A stretch of DNA of 5,684 nt. It comes from JAKSUT01 sp045616505. GTDB taxonomy: Bacteria; Cyanobacteriota; Vampirovibrionia; Gastranaerophilales; Gastranaerophilaceae. This document shows positions 1 to 5,017 of the stretch, piece by piece. A program made the position numbers and the translations under genes. Below the pieces are notes generated by a model, which was not told where the DNA came from, made no database searches, and worked only from the letters and a program-made list of their open reading frames with translations. Where the stretch lies: NCBI GenBank assembly GCA_045616505.1, contig JAZLGV010000045.1, positions 1 through 5,684 on the forward strand, in the 5' to 3' direction. The number at the start of each line of letters is the position of its first letter. Positions within the stretch are counted from its first letter, which is position 1.

Positions 1-126
1 AATTACAATGAAGAACAATATTTTAAGTCCGCCGTTCTGTTTGAAGAAACGAGTATAGAAATTAATCAGATTTTTGATGAAATATATGGTGGTGAGCCAA
101 AGCTTGAAGAAAACGTTTACACATAA
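1..126 (+). CDS. Transposase, C-terminal fragment (partial at window edge)
   Basis: An open frame runs from the first base to TAA at 124-126 and ends in ...GGEPKLEENVYT. About 41 codons are visible, with acidic, helix-like content (FEETSIEINQIFDEIYGG), and no start because the gene begins outside the window. The call rests on position: it fills the inside of a repeated element right up to its terminus, as transposase genes do, and the same tail recurs in opposite orientation at the other edge. No catalytic DDE residues are in view, so the family cannot be assigned from protein. The stop codon lies about 14 bases from the element end. Confidence 0.6.
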   Translation, partial: NYNEEQYFKSAVLFEETSIEINQIFDEIYGGEPKLEENVYT

Positions 127-140
127 TTCTTGACAGAACC
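1..140 (+). mobile_element. Right end of an insertion sequence, left copy (partial)
   Basis: Bases 7-140 are repeated as a perfect inverted copy at 5551-5684. The element's terminus is at 140, where its end reads GGTTCTGTCAAGAATTATGT on the minus strand; base 141 also matches, probably by chance. The inner part encodes the C-terminus of a presumed transposase whose stop codon lies within the terminal repeat. The TTATGTGTAAA-like terminus reminds me of IS256-family ends, but the visible protein tail does not match any family tail I can recall, so the family is left open. The insertion interrupts the replisome-organizer gene on the minus strand. No target duplication can be checked because only one side of this copy is visible. 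Confidence 0.8.
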
Positions 141-353
141 AGAATTTTCTTCCAAAATTAAAGAAAGCTCATCTGCAAACGAATTAGTTTCTAATGTGTG
201 TAAAAGAACGCCTTTGTTTTTTATACTTTGTAACATCATTTTTAAGTAGATAATACAAAGTTCTGTACCACCAGGGAGTTTCCGCATTGCCTTTAAATGC
301 GGACTGTTAAAAAAATTTTCCTTCAATTTTAGCCAATAGTATTTTTTTGCCAT
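117..353 (-). CDS. Phage replisome organizer, N-terminal fragment truncated by IS insertion
   Basis: The start MAKKYYWLKLKENFFNSPHL, followed by MRKLPGGTELCIIYLKMMLQS and an NKGVLLH segment, matches the N-terminal domain of phage replisome organizer proteins, a winged-helix-like DNA-binding region that recognises the phage origin and loads replication proteins. Family members are usually a few hundred residues long; here only about 71 native residues remain. The last seven codons (GSVKNYV) and the stop belong to the insertion sequence, whose end is at 140. The start at 353 has a GAGGTG ribosome site about nine bases upstream and overlaps the end of the preceding XRE gene by 25 bases, so the two were a translationally coupled early operon. 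The C-terminal partner-binding part is missing, so the product is probably inactive. Confidence 0.82.
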   Translation of the reverse strand: MAKKYYWLKLKENFFNSPHLKAMRKLPGGTELCIIYLKMMLQSIKNKGVLLHTLETNSFADELSLILEENSGSVKNYV

Positions 354-616
354 TTGTTTAACACCTCTATTGCTTTGGAAATTTTATTTTGTGCTTCTTT
401 TTCTTCTTTTTGTTCATAACCTTCAAAATATTTAATTTGTTCAAGAGAAATATTAAAGATTTGACTTAATTTTACCGCTGTTGATAAATTTAATTCTTGT
501 TGCCTTTTTCCTAATTCAATTAAGTTGTAAGTTTTTAATGATATTTCCATTTTATTAGCAATTTCTTGTTGAGTTAAATAATTATTTTTTCGTAAATTTC
601 TTAACCAATTTCTCAT
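329..616 (-). CDS. XRE-family HTH regulator, Cro/early-operon type
   Basis: This 95-residue protein has a helix-turn-helix domain over roughly residues 5-62 (LTQQEIANKMEISLKTYNLIELGKRQ is the recognition region) and a short charged helical tail (EQKEEKEAQNKISKAIEVL). I place the start at 616 (MRNWLRNLRK), because AAAGGAG lies nine bases upstream. The longer frame starting at 640 would begin inside the operator palindrome and add residues lacking family character. It heads the leftward operon with the replisome organizer and faces a second XRE gene across a short operator region, the layout of a phage lysis/lysogeny switch. By position it is the Cro-like or early regulator; no DNA target is proven. 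Confidence 0.85.
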   Translation of the reverse strand: MRNWLRNLRKNNYLTQQEIANKMEISLKTYNLIELGKRQQELNLSTAVKLSQIFNISLEQIKYFEGYEQKEEKEAQNKISKAIEVLNKWQKNTIG

Positions 617-625
617 TTTTGCACA

Positions 626-632
626 CTCCTTT
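626..632 (-). promoter_or_regulatory. Ribosome binding site deciding the XRE start at 616
   Basis: On the minus strand AAAGGAG ends nine bases before the ATG at 616-614. This spacing favours the 95-residue product over a start at 640. The site abuts the operator palindrome at 632-650. Confidence 0.75.
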
Positions 633-650
633 ATCTGCATTACGCAGATA
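632..650. promoter_or_regulatory. Operator-like palindrome in the lysogeny switch
   Basis: TATCTGCATTACGCAGATA is a 19-base inverted repeat with a single mismatched pair around its central T. It sits in the divergent region between two XRE genes, directly downstream of the leftward -10 hexamer, where a bound repressor would block transcription of the early operon. A further half-site, TGCAGA, lies at 666-671. XRE dimers typically bind such sites; which of the two proteins binds here is inference. Confidence 0.6.
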
Positions 651-678
651 TTATATTCCCTACATTGCAGAATGACAT
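650..678 (-). promoter_or_regulatory. Leftward early promoter
   Basis: On the minus strand ATGTCA (678-673) is followed after 17 bases by a perfect TATAAT (655-650). The -35 matches four of six consensus positions. The promoter drives the XRE/replisome-organizer operon, and the operator palindrome begins at its -10. Confidence 0.55.
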
Positions 679-699
679 TATTTTAAATTTAGTGTTTTG

Positions 700-705
700 T
701 ATAAT
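700..705 (+). promoter_or_regulatory. Possible -10 element of the rightward repressor promoter
   Basis: TATAAT at 700-705 lies 22 bases before the ATG at 727, in the right place for the rightward operon. I see no convincing -35 at 16-18 bases, so promoter strength is uncertain and activation or a different element may be involved. Confidence 0.35.
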
Positions 706-726
706 TTTAAAAAGGAGAAAATAAAA

Positions 727-1155
727 ATGATTAGATTAAAGGAGGTAAGAGTAGAAAAAGGTCTTTCTCAAGTTAATGTATCTTCATCTATAGGACGTAA
801 CAATAAATCTTATAGTTGTTATGAATTAGAGCAGCGACAAATGGATTATGAAACTTTGATTGCTGTTGCTGATTTTTTTGATGTAAGTATTGATTATTTG
901 TTAGGTCGTACTGAAAATAAGCGTTTTCTTGCTTCAATGGATGAAAATGAAAACGGTTTTATATGTTCTAAAGATGAAAAAGAGTTAATCAAATCATATC
1001 GGCAATTAAATAATGAACAGAAACAATATATACGTGGAGTTATTACTGGCGTTTCCTCTTCTTTAAGTTCACCTAATAAAAAAGCAGTAGTATTTCCTGC
1101 TACTGCTGGGATTTCAAGAAAAAATATTAAAGATAGTGTAAAGAAAGAGGTGTAA
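727..1155 (+). CDS. XRE-family repressor, cI/ImmR-like
   Basis: This 142-residue protein has an N-terminal helix-turn-helix (IRLKEVRVEKGLSQVNVSSSIG through DVSIDYLLGRTEN, about residues 2-62). The middle segment, DEKELIKSYRQLNNEQKQYI, is common in Firmicutes phage repressors that lack a protease domain. No S24 peptidase region is present, so self-cleavage on SOS induction is unlikely. I choose the ATG at 727, preceded by AAAGGAGAAA; the upstream TTG at 697 overlaps the -10 element. It is the first gene of the rightward operon with the XseA-like gene (start 2 bases after this stop) and the integrase, so it is the likely lysogenic repressor. The C-terminal 30 residues are low-complexity and basic. 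Confidence 0.85.
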   Translation: MIRLKEVRVEKGLSQVNVSSSIGRNNKSYSCYELEQRQMDYETLIAVADFFDVSIDYLLGRTENKRFLASMDENENGFICSKDEKELIKSYRQLNNEQKQYIRGVITGVSSSLSSPNKKAVVFPATAGISRKNIKDSVKKEV

Positions 1156-1157
1156 TT

Positions 1158-2273
1158 ATGAATATTGATGAATTACTTGAAATTATCAAAAAAACCGAAT
1201 TACCTGTACCTGAAAACAAAAATGGTTATTGTATAGAAGGGGATATTTACAAATTTCAAAAATATAATAACAAATATTTAGGTACTGTTTATCAAAAACC
1301 AGGTAGAAATGGTTCAAGTATATCATTTTATATTGAAGATCCCAAAGTAATTAGCTGGGTAGAAAATCCAGCCAATAAACATTTTTTAACCAATTTACAT
1401 GGTTGTCGTGTCAAATTACGTGGTACTCTTAAATTATATCAAGATAAAATACAGTTTCTATGTAACTTTGTTGAATTTCTAAATGAACCTTCTTTTGCAA
1501 AAAAGATATTTGTTGAAAATGAAAGTATGTTTGAACATAGTTTCTTAAATCAAAAAGAACAGGAACAGAATTTAAAAGATTTTAAAAGTGCTGATAGTAA
1601 ATTTATAAAAATAGAAAAAATTGCACTTATAGCTAATAAATTATCAAAAGGAAAAGATGATTTTTTTGCAGAATCGTCTTTAACCAAAGATATTGTATAT
1701 GAAAGTATTTCTCTTTCCGCCGAGAATATAGTAACTCAAATAAAAAAATATACTGATAGCAGTGATATTTCAATGATCTGTATTGTTAGAGGCGGAGGCG
1801 ATTTATATAATGACCTATTTGATTTTGAAGATAAAGAAATTCTTAATGCAGTTATGACTGCAAAAAATAAGGGGAAGTTTATATTATGTGGTATAGGTCA
1901 TTCTTCTGACAAACTTACAATTTTACAATTAGCGGATATACGTGCAAAAACACCACATGAAGCAGGAGAAATTGTAAAAGAATTTTTATCAAATAAAACA
2001 TCAATTAAAAATTTAGAGTATAAAATTAATGAATTAACTAATGAATTAGAAAACAACAACAAACAGAAGTTATCTCAATTAACAGTAAAGAATGCTCAAA
2101 TTAGTAATTTAAATGATGATATTGATACTTTGAAAAAACAATTAGATAAACACAACAACGAAACAGAAAATTTAAATAAGCAAATTCAAGATTTAAAATC
2201 AAAATGTAAGTTATTAGTAATCGTTTTAATTGGAATAATTTGTTATATTGCATATTCGTATTTTTTTAAATAG
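1158..2273 (+). CDS. Exonuclease VII large-subunit (XseA)-like protein with C-terminal membrane anchor
   Basis: This 371-residue protein has three parts. Residues about 20-110 look like an OB-fold nucleic-acid-binding domain (YCIEGDIYKF...SISFYIEDP...HGCRVKLRGTLKLYQDKIQF). Residues about 150-280 match the XseA nuclease core: IALIANKLSKGKDD, IVRGGGDL (R211), LFDFED, GIGHSSD (H248, D251) and ADIRAKTPHEAGE. As I recall, an Asp, this Arg, the His and the Asp are the functionally important residues of E. coli XseA; all have counterparts, with D167 or D168 the likely first Asp. Residues about 282-350 are a heptad-rich coiled coil. The last 20 residues (LLVIVLIGIICYIAYSYF) form one hydrophobic helix, as in a tail-anchored membrane protein. 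Housekeeping XseA is about 450 residues, soluble and works with XseB; no xseB is seen here. The gene is coupled to the upstream repressor, so it would be expressed in the lysogen. A role in degrading incoming DNA or in superinfection exclusion is inference. Confidence 0.75.
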   Translation: MNIDELLEIIKKTELPVPENKNGYCIEGDIYKFQKYNNKYLGTVYQKPGRNGSSISFYIEDPKVISWVENPANKHFLTNLHGCRVKLRGTLKLYQDKIQFLCNFVEFLNEPSFAKKIFVENESMFEHSFLNQKEQEQNLKDFKSADSKFIKIEKIALIANKLSKGKDDFFAESSLTKDIVYESISLSAENIVTQIKKYTDSSDISMICIVRGGGDLYNDLFDFEDKEILNAVMTAKNKGKFILCGIGHSSDKLTILQLADIRAKTPHEAGEIVKEFLSNKTSIKNLEYKINELTNELENNNKQKLSQLTVKNAQISNLNDDIDTLKKQLDKHNNETENLNKQIQDLKSKCKLLVIVLIGIICYIAYSYFFK

Positions 2274-2287
2274 TATGGAGTATTATT

Positions 2288-3847
2288 GTGCCTAATGCTG
2301 TTATTTATGCCAGGTATTCTTCTCATCATCAGAAAGAAGAATCAATAGAAGGGCAAATCAGAGAATGTAAAGCGTACGCAAAAGCTAATAATTTACAGGT
2401 TATAGCTTGTTATATTGATAGAGCTATTTCCGGTAAAACGGATGCCCGTCCTGATTTTCAAAAAATGATGCAAGATAGTAATTCAAAGAGATTTGATTAC
2501 GTTCTTGTTTATTCATTAGATAGATTTGCTCGCAATCGTTATGACAGTGCAATTTATAAAGCACGGTTAAAAGCAAACAACATTAAGGTATTATCTGCCA
2601 AAGAGAACATTTCTGATGACCCAACAGGAATATTAATGGAATCAGTTCTTGAGGGGATGGCTGAATATTATTCAGCTGAATTAGCACAAAAAATTAAGCG
2701 TGGAATGAAAGAAAATGCCCTTGCCGCTAAATGGGCAAGTGGACATGTTCCTTTTGGGTACAAATTAACCTTGGATAAAAAATTAATCATTGACCCACCA
2801 AAAGCTAAAATGGTCAAAAAAATTTTTAAAGCATACGCATCCGGGGAAAAAATTGTTAATCTTGCCAAAATGTTAAATGATGCTCATTACACAACAGCAT
2901 TAGGTAATCGTTTTGGTCAAAATTCTTTTCATCGTTTTTTTGAAAATGAAGCATATATAGGAGTTTTTAAGTGGAATGATGTTCGCATAGAAGGCGGTGT
3001 TCCGGCTATTGTTTCAAAGGAAGTTTTTCAAATGGCAAACGAAAGGCAGAAAAGTTATAAATATAAACAAAAGAAAATATCCGGCATTTATGCTTTAAGT
3101 AATAAATTATTTTGCGGTGAATGTTTAGGGACAATGATTGGGATAAGCGGTATTAACCGTTTTGGCACAGTTTATCGTTATTATGCGTGCAGTAACAAAC
3201 GTAAGCATAAATCTAAATGTTGTATAACACCTATACCGTGTGAATTTTTGGAAAATGTTATCCATGAAAAAATCATAGAAGTTTTATCTGATACCGAAAT
3301 GCTTTCAAATGTAATTGAAAGTATGCTTGAATTGTCAAAGAAAAACAATGATACATCCCGTTTAGATTATTTACAAAAGGAATATAATCAGATCTCAAAG
3401 CAAGTAGATAATCTCGTTAATATCACAGTTGAAACAGGAAATTTACCATTGCCGTTAAAAAAGAAAATGAATGAATTATCAGAGCAACAATTATTTTTAG
3501 AAAAAGATATTGAAAATGAAAAACTTTTGTTGCAGCATCTTTCATTTGACAAAAGCAAAATTTTATTTTTCTTTCAAAGGATTTTAAGGGAGAAAAAGCA
3601 TTTGTCTGATATAATTCAGGGACTTGTTAATAAGATTATTGTTAAAAAGGAGTCAGACACAGAATTATCAATTCATATTTTCTTTAATTTTTCTCCTATA
3701 CCGCCAACAGACCCAACAGACTTAACTAAATATGATAAAGATAAAAGTGTTAGTTTTCATATTCCTCTTGACCACCACGCTTGGAGAGTTGGCCGTGGGC
3801 TTTGTCCCACGGCTTTTTTATATGCGGCTTGTAGTAAATGTTTATAA
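2288..3847 (+). CDS. Large serine recombinase (phage/element integrase)
   Basis: This 519-residue site-specific recombinase has the domain order of large serine integrases. The N-terminal resolvase domain (about 1-145) has YARYSSHHQ with catalytic S11, SLDRFARN (R79, R82) and the MESVLEGMAEYYSAELAQKIKRGM long helix. A recombinase DNA-binding domain (about 150-250) includes GHVPFGYKL. A zinc ribbon follows, with C276, C279, C301 and C311 or C312, and then a coiled coil (about 345-420) that controls direction. The start is GTG at 2288 with GGAG seven bases upstream; the gap after the XseA-like gene is 14 bases, so they share an operon. The enzyme would integrate and excise the element using a phosphoserine linkage. 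The last 25 or so residues (HAWRVGRGLCPTAF...) are encoded by a terminator hairpin, which suggests the native stop was altered or the tail is dispensable. Confidence 0.93.
   Translation: MPNAVIYARYSSHHQKEESIEGQIRECKAYAKANNLQVIACYIDRAISGKTDARPDFQKMMQDSNSKRFDYVLVYSLDRFARNRYDSAIYKARLKANNIKVLSAKENISDDPTGILMESVLEGMAEYYSAELAQKIKRGMKENALAAKWASGHVPFGYKLTLDKKLIIDPPKAKMVKKIFKAYASGEKIVNLAKMLNDAHYTTALGNRFGQNSFHRFFENEAYIGVFKWNDVRIEGGVPAIVSKEVFQMANERQKSYKYKQKKISGIYALSNKLFCGECLGTMIGISGINRFGTVYRYYACSNKRKHKSKCCITPIPCEFLENVIHEKIIEVLSDTEMLSNVIESMLELSKKNNDTSRLDYLQKEYNQISKQVDNLVNITVETGNLPLPLKKKMNELSEQQLFLEKDIENEKLLLQHLSFDKSKILFFFQRILREKKHLSDIIQGLVNKIIVKKESDTELSIHIFFNFSPIPPTDPTDLTKYDKDKSVSFHIPLDHHAWRVGRGLCPTAFLYAACSKCL
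3792..3819 (+). terminator. Intrinsic terminator inside the 3' end of the recombinase gene
   Basis: GCCGTGGG (3792-3799) pairs perfectly with CCCACGGC (3806-3813) over a six-base loop, followed by six T (3814-3819). It lies before the recombinase stop codon at 3845-3847, so the coding frame runs through it. It should end the repressor/XseA-like/integrase transcript and insulate the following toxin-antitoxin pair. Confidence 0.85.
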
Positions 3848-3866
3848 CCAAAAAATTTTTAAAATT

Positions 3867-3895
3867 ATGTAAATGCAATGTAGATATGTTATAAT
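3867..3895 (+). promoter_or_regulatory. Promoter of the MNT/HEPN pair
   Basis: A perfect TATAAT (3890-3895) is preceded by TG one base upstream, giving an extended -10, and by a weak ATGTAA (3867-3872) at 17 bases. The spacer contains TGCAATGTAG (3874-3883), which also occurs in the spacer of the leftward phage promoter. It lies 21 bases before the MNT start. Confidence 0.6.
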
Positions 3896-3916
3896 ATTAA
3901 AAAAAGAGAAAGAAAA

Positions 3917-4252
3917 ATGAAACATCAAATTGCAGAGTATGATGAAATAAAAAGAATTGGCAAAATATTATTTGATACTTTATCTCCTTGCAAAGTATAT
4001 CTTTTCGGTTCATTCGCAAAGGGAAATCAAACAGAAAACAGTGATTATGATTTTTATGTTATTGTTAGCGACGATGTGAAAAACACATTTGAAATTACGG
4101 GTGATGCTTATTATGCTATTGAAAAAAACAGAAATCTTAAGAGAAGTGTTGATTTAATTGTTAGTCGGAATAAAACATATAATAAAAATTTAAAAATCCC
4201 TTTAACGATTGAACATTCAATAAAAGAAAGCGGGGTGTTACTTTATGAATGA
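3917..4252 (+). CDS. MNT-domain nucleotidyltransferase (MntA-like antitoxin)
   Basis: This 111-residue minimal nucleotidyltransferase has the signature GSFAKGNQTENSDYDFYV: G31-S32 in the nucleotide-binding turn, and D43 and D45 as metal ligands, with D79 in RSVDLIV as the likely third acidic residue. All key catalytic positions are intact. In studied type VII toxin-antitoxin systems MntA silences its HEPN partner by transferring AMP to it. The gene has its own promoter after the recombinase terminator and overlaps the HEPN gene by eight bases, the usual coupled arrangement. The ribosome site (AGAGAAAG) is weak. Whether it acts by AMPylation here is inference, because the partner lacks the usual target tyrosine motif. 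Confidence 0.87.
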   Translation: MKHQIAEYDEIKRIGKILFDTLSPCKVYLFGSFAKGNQTENSDYDFYVIVSDDVKNTFEITGDAYYAIEKNRNLKRSVDLIVSRNKTYNKNLKIPLTIEHSIKESGVLLYE

Positions 4253-4724
4253 AAAAACAAAAGAATGGATAAAATTTGCCAAAAGCGATATAAATGCTTT
4301 TAAACAACTTAATGCTGTAATTGTGAGGAAAGAAAATGCAATAATTTGTTTTCTTGCACAACAAGCAGCAGAAAAAATGTTAAAAGCTGTTATTCAAGAA
4401 TATATTTATCCTGAAGAACCACTAAAAACACATGACCTGAGTGAATTACTTTTTACAATAGAAAAATTTACTTCTATAGATGATTCTATACATTTGTTTT
4501 GCGCCAAACTAAAATCATATGTTATTAAGACAAGATATCCAGGCGGAGAAGAAATAGAAGAAACAGATTCTAAAATTGCAATTAAATATTGCAAATCAAT
4601 TATTGATTGGTGTAATAATAAAATTAAAGAATTTGAAAATATCAAACAAAACACCAAAGCCCGCAAGCCATCTCAGATGCCTGAGCGGGTAAAAAAATGT
4701 AAAGATAATTCGTTACATTTGTAA
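4245..4724 (+). CDS. HEPN-domain protein (HepT-like toxin of the MNT pair)
   Basis: This 159-residue, mainly helical protein shows the HEPN pattern WIKFAKSDINAF, then FLAQQAAEKMLKAVI, KTHDLSELL and a KTRYPGG segment before a final helix (SIIDWCNNKIKEFEN). HEPN partners of MNT proteins are often RNases, but I find no Rx4-6H catalytic motif, so this one may belong to the non-catalytic or differently acting PF05168-type branch. It starts within the MNT gene (ATG at 4245, AAGCGGGGTG upstream), giving translational coupling. The last 25 residues (about 135-159, KARKPSQMPERVKKC...) follow the natural end of the fold and are encoded by a GC-rich hairpin, so the original stop may have been lost. Confidence 0.82.
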   Translation: MNEKTKEWIKFAKSDINAFKQLNAVIVRKENAIICFLAQQAAEKMLKAVIQEYIYPEEPLKTHDLSELLFTIEKFTSIDDSIHLFCAKLKSYVIKTRYPGGEEIEETDSKIAIKYCKSIIDWCNNKIKEFENIKQNTKARKPSQMPERVKKCKDNSLHL

Positions 4725-4733
4725 CAAATGTAA
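4713..4733. promoter_or_regulatory. Perfect palindrome after the HEPN gene
   Basis: TTACATTTG and CAAATGTAA form a perfect 9-3-9 inverted repeat, overlapping the HEPN stop codon. It contains TACATTTGTA, which fits the TACANNTGTA pattern bound by CopY/BlaI/MecI-type repressors, and TTTGTAAC recurs at 4745-4752. With no T tract it is a poor terminator. No gene for such a repressor is visible, so its function is unknown. Confidence 0.4.
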
Positions 4734-4799
4734 TGAGTATTATATTTGTAACACTTTGAATTTAATGCTCCAAAAATAGCGGGTAACATATATTTTAGG

Positions 4800-4830
4800 G
4801 TTCGTTTTTATGCACTCAATGCCCGGTTGG
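4800..4830. other. Candidate integration junction (att-like) in topB
   Basis: The topoisomerase III reading frame stops matching its family at about 4817-4819, and everything to the left is AT-rich element DNA ending with cargo genes and an integrase. Next to the break is GCCCGGTTGGGC, a short inverted repeat of the sort seen in serine integrase sites. The exact crossover cannot be placed without the uninterrupted site or the other junction. Confidence 0.3.
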
Positions 4831-4926
4831 GCCGTCAGTAACTTTTTTAAAATTGTTTTCAGGCCACAAATGATTTGCGATGGCTTTTGCCACGCTTGGT
4901 TTTTCAGCAATAAAAATTCGTTTCAT
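4816..4926 (-). pseudogene. topB: DNA topoisomerase III, N-terminal stub
   Basis: On the minus strand MKRIFIAEKPSVAKAIANHL... is the unmistakable start of topoisomerase III: the Toprim strand IFIAEKPS with the conserved glutamate E8, then an AKAIA helix. The frame continues to DGPTGH and stops at codon 37, where the family would continue with a segment like YECG and hundreds more residues. The start at 4926 has a good ribosome site (AAAGAAAGGA, about eight bases upstream), so the 5' end is a real gene start and the 3' part was removed. The break coincides with the change to AT-rich element DNA, so insertion or recombination within topB is likely. TopB is common on conjugative elements and chromosomes; which copy this was cannot be said. 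Confidence 0.75.
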
Positions 4927-4959
4927 AGCAAAAAATCCTTTCTTTTTGTAAAATTTCTC

Positions 4960-4988
4960 TTGACATATCGTAATTTTTACGATATAAT
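4960..4988 (+). promoter_or_regulatory. Consensus sigma-70-type promoter of the third XRE gene
   Basis: TTGACA (4960-4965) and TATAAT (4983-4988) match the housekeeping consensus at all twelve positions with an ideal 17-base spacer. It points to the XRE gene starting at 5018. Such a perfect promoter almost requires a repressor, and a palindrome fills its spacer. Confidence 0.9.
4965..4985. promoter_or_regulatory. Operator palindrome within the promoter spacer
   Basis: ATATCGTAA (4965-4973) and TTACGATAT (4977-4985) form a perfect 9-3-9 inverted repeat lying between and partly over the -35 and -10 hexamers. A protein bound here would exclude RNA polymerase. The adjacent XRE protein is the obvious candidate, implying autorepression; the divergent topB stub could have been controlled from the same site. 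Confidence 0.75.
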
Positions 4989-5017
4989 GGGCATAAAAAG
5001 GGGGTAAAACCAAACAA

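Noticed and set aside
617..640. Longer start for the minus-strand XRE gene at 640
   Set aside because: The start codon would lie in the operator palindrome without a ribosome site; ATG at 616 has AAAGGAG at ideal spacing.
697..726. TTG start adding ten residues to the rightward XRE protein
   Set aside because: It overlaps the TATAAT element and the Shine-Dalgarno sequence; ATG at 727 fits the ribosome site and the family's N-terminus.
1158..2273. Housekeeping xseA
   Set aside because: It is too short, carries a C-terminal TM helix, lacks xseB and sits in a phage repressor/integrase operon.
2668..2868. Minus-strand frame within the recombinase gene
   Set aside because: It is a shadow of the well-supported serine recombinase coding frame.
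4161..4666. Minus-strand frames across the MNT/HEPN genes
   Set aside because: They are antisense to intact domain-bearing genes and lack ribosome sites.
4810..5007. Plus-strand open frame over the topB stub
   Set aside because: It is antisense to the recognisable topB codons and crosses the consensus promoter; there is no ribosome site or domain.
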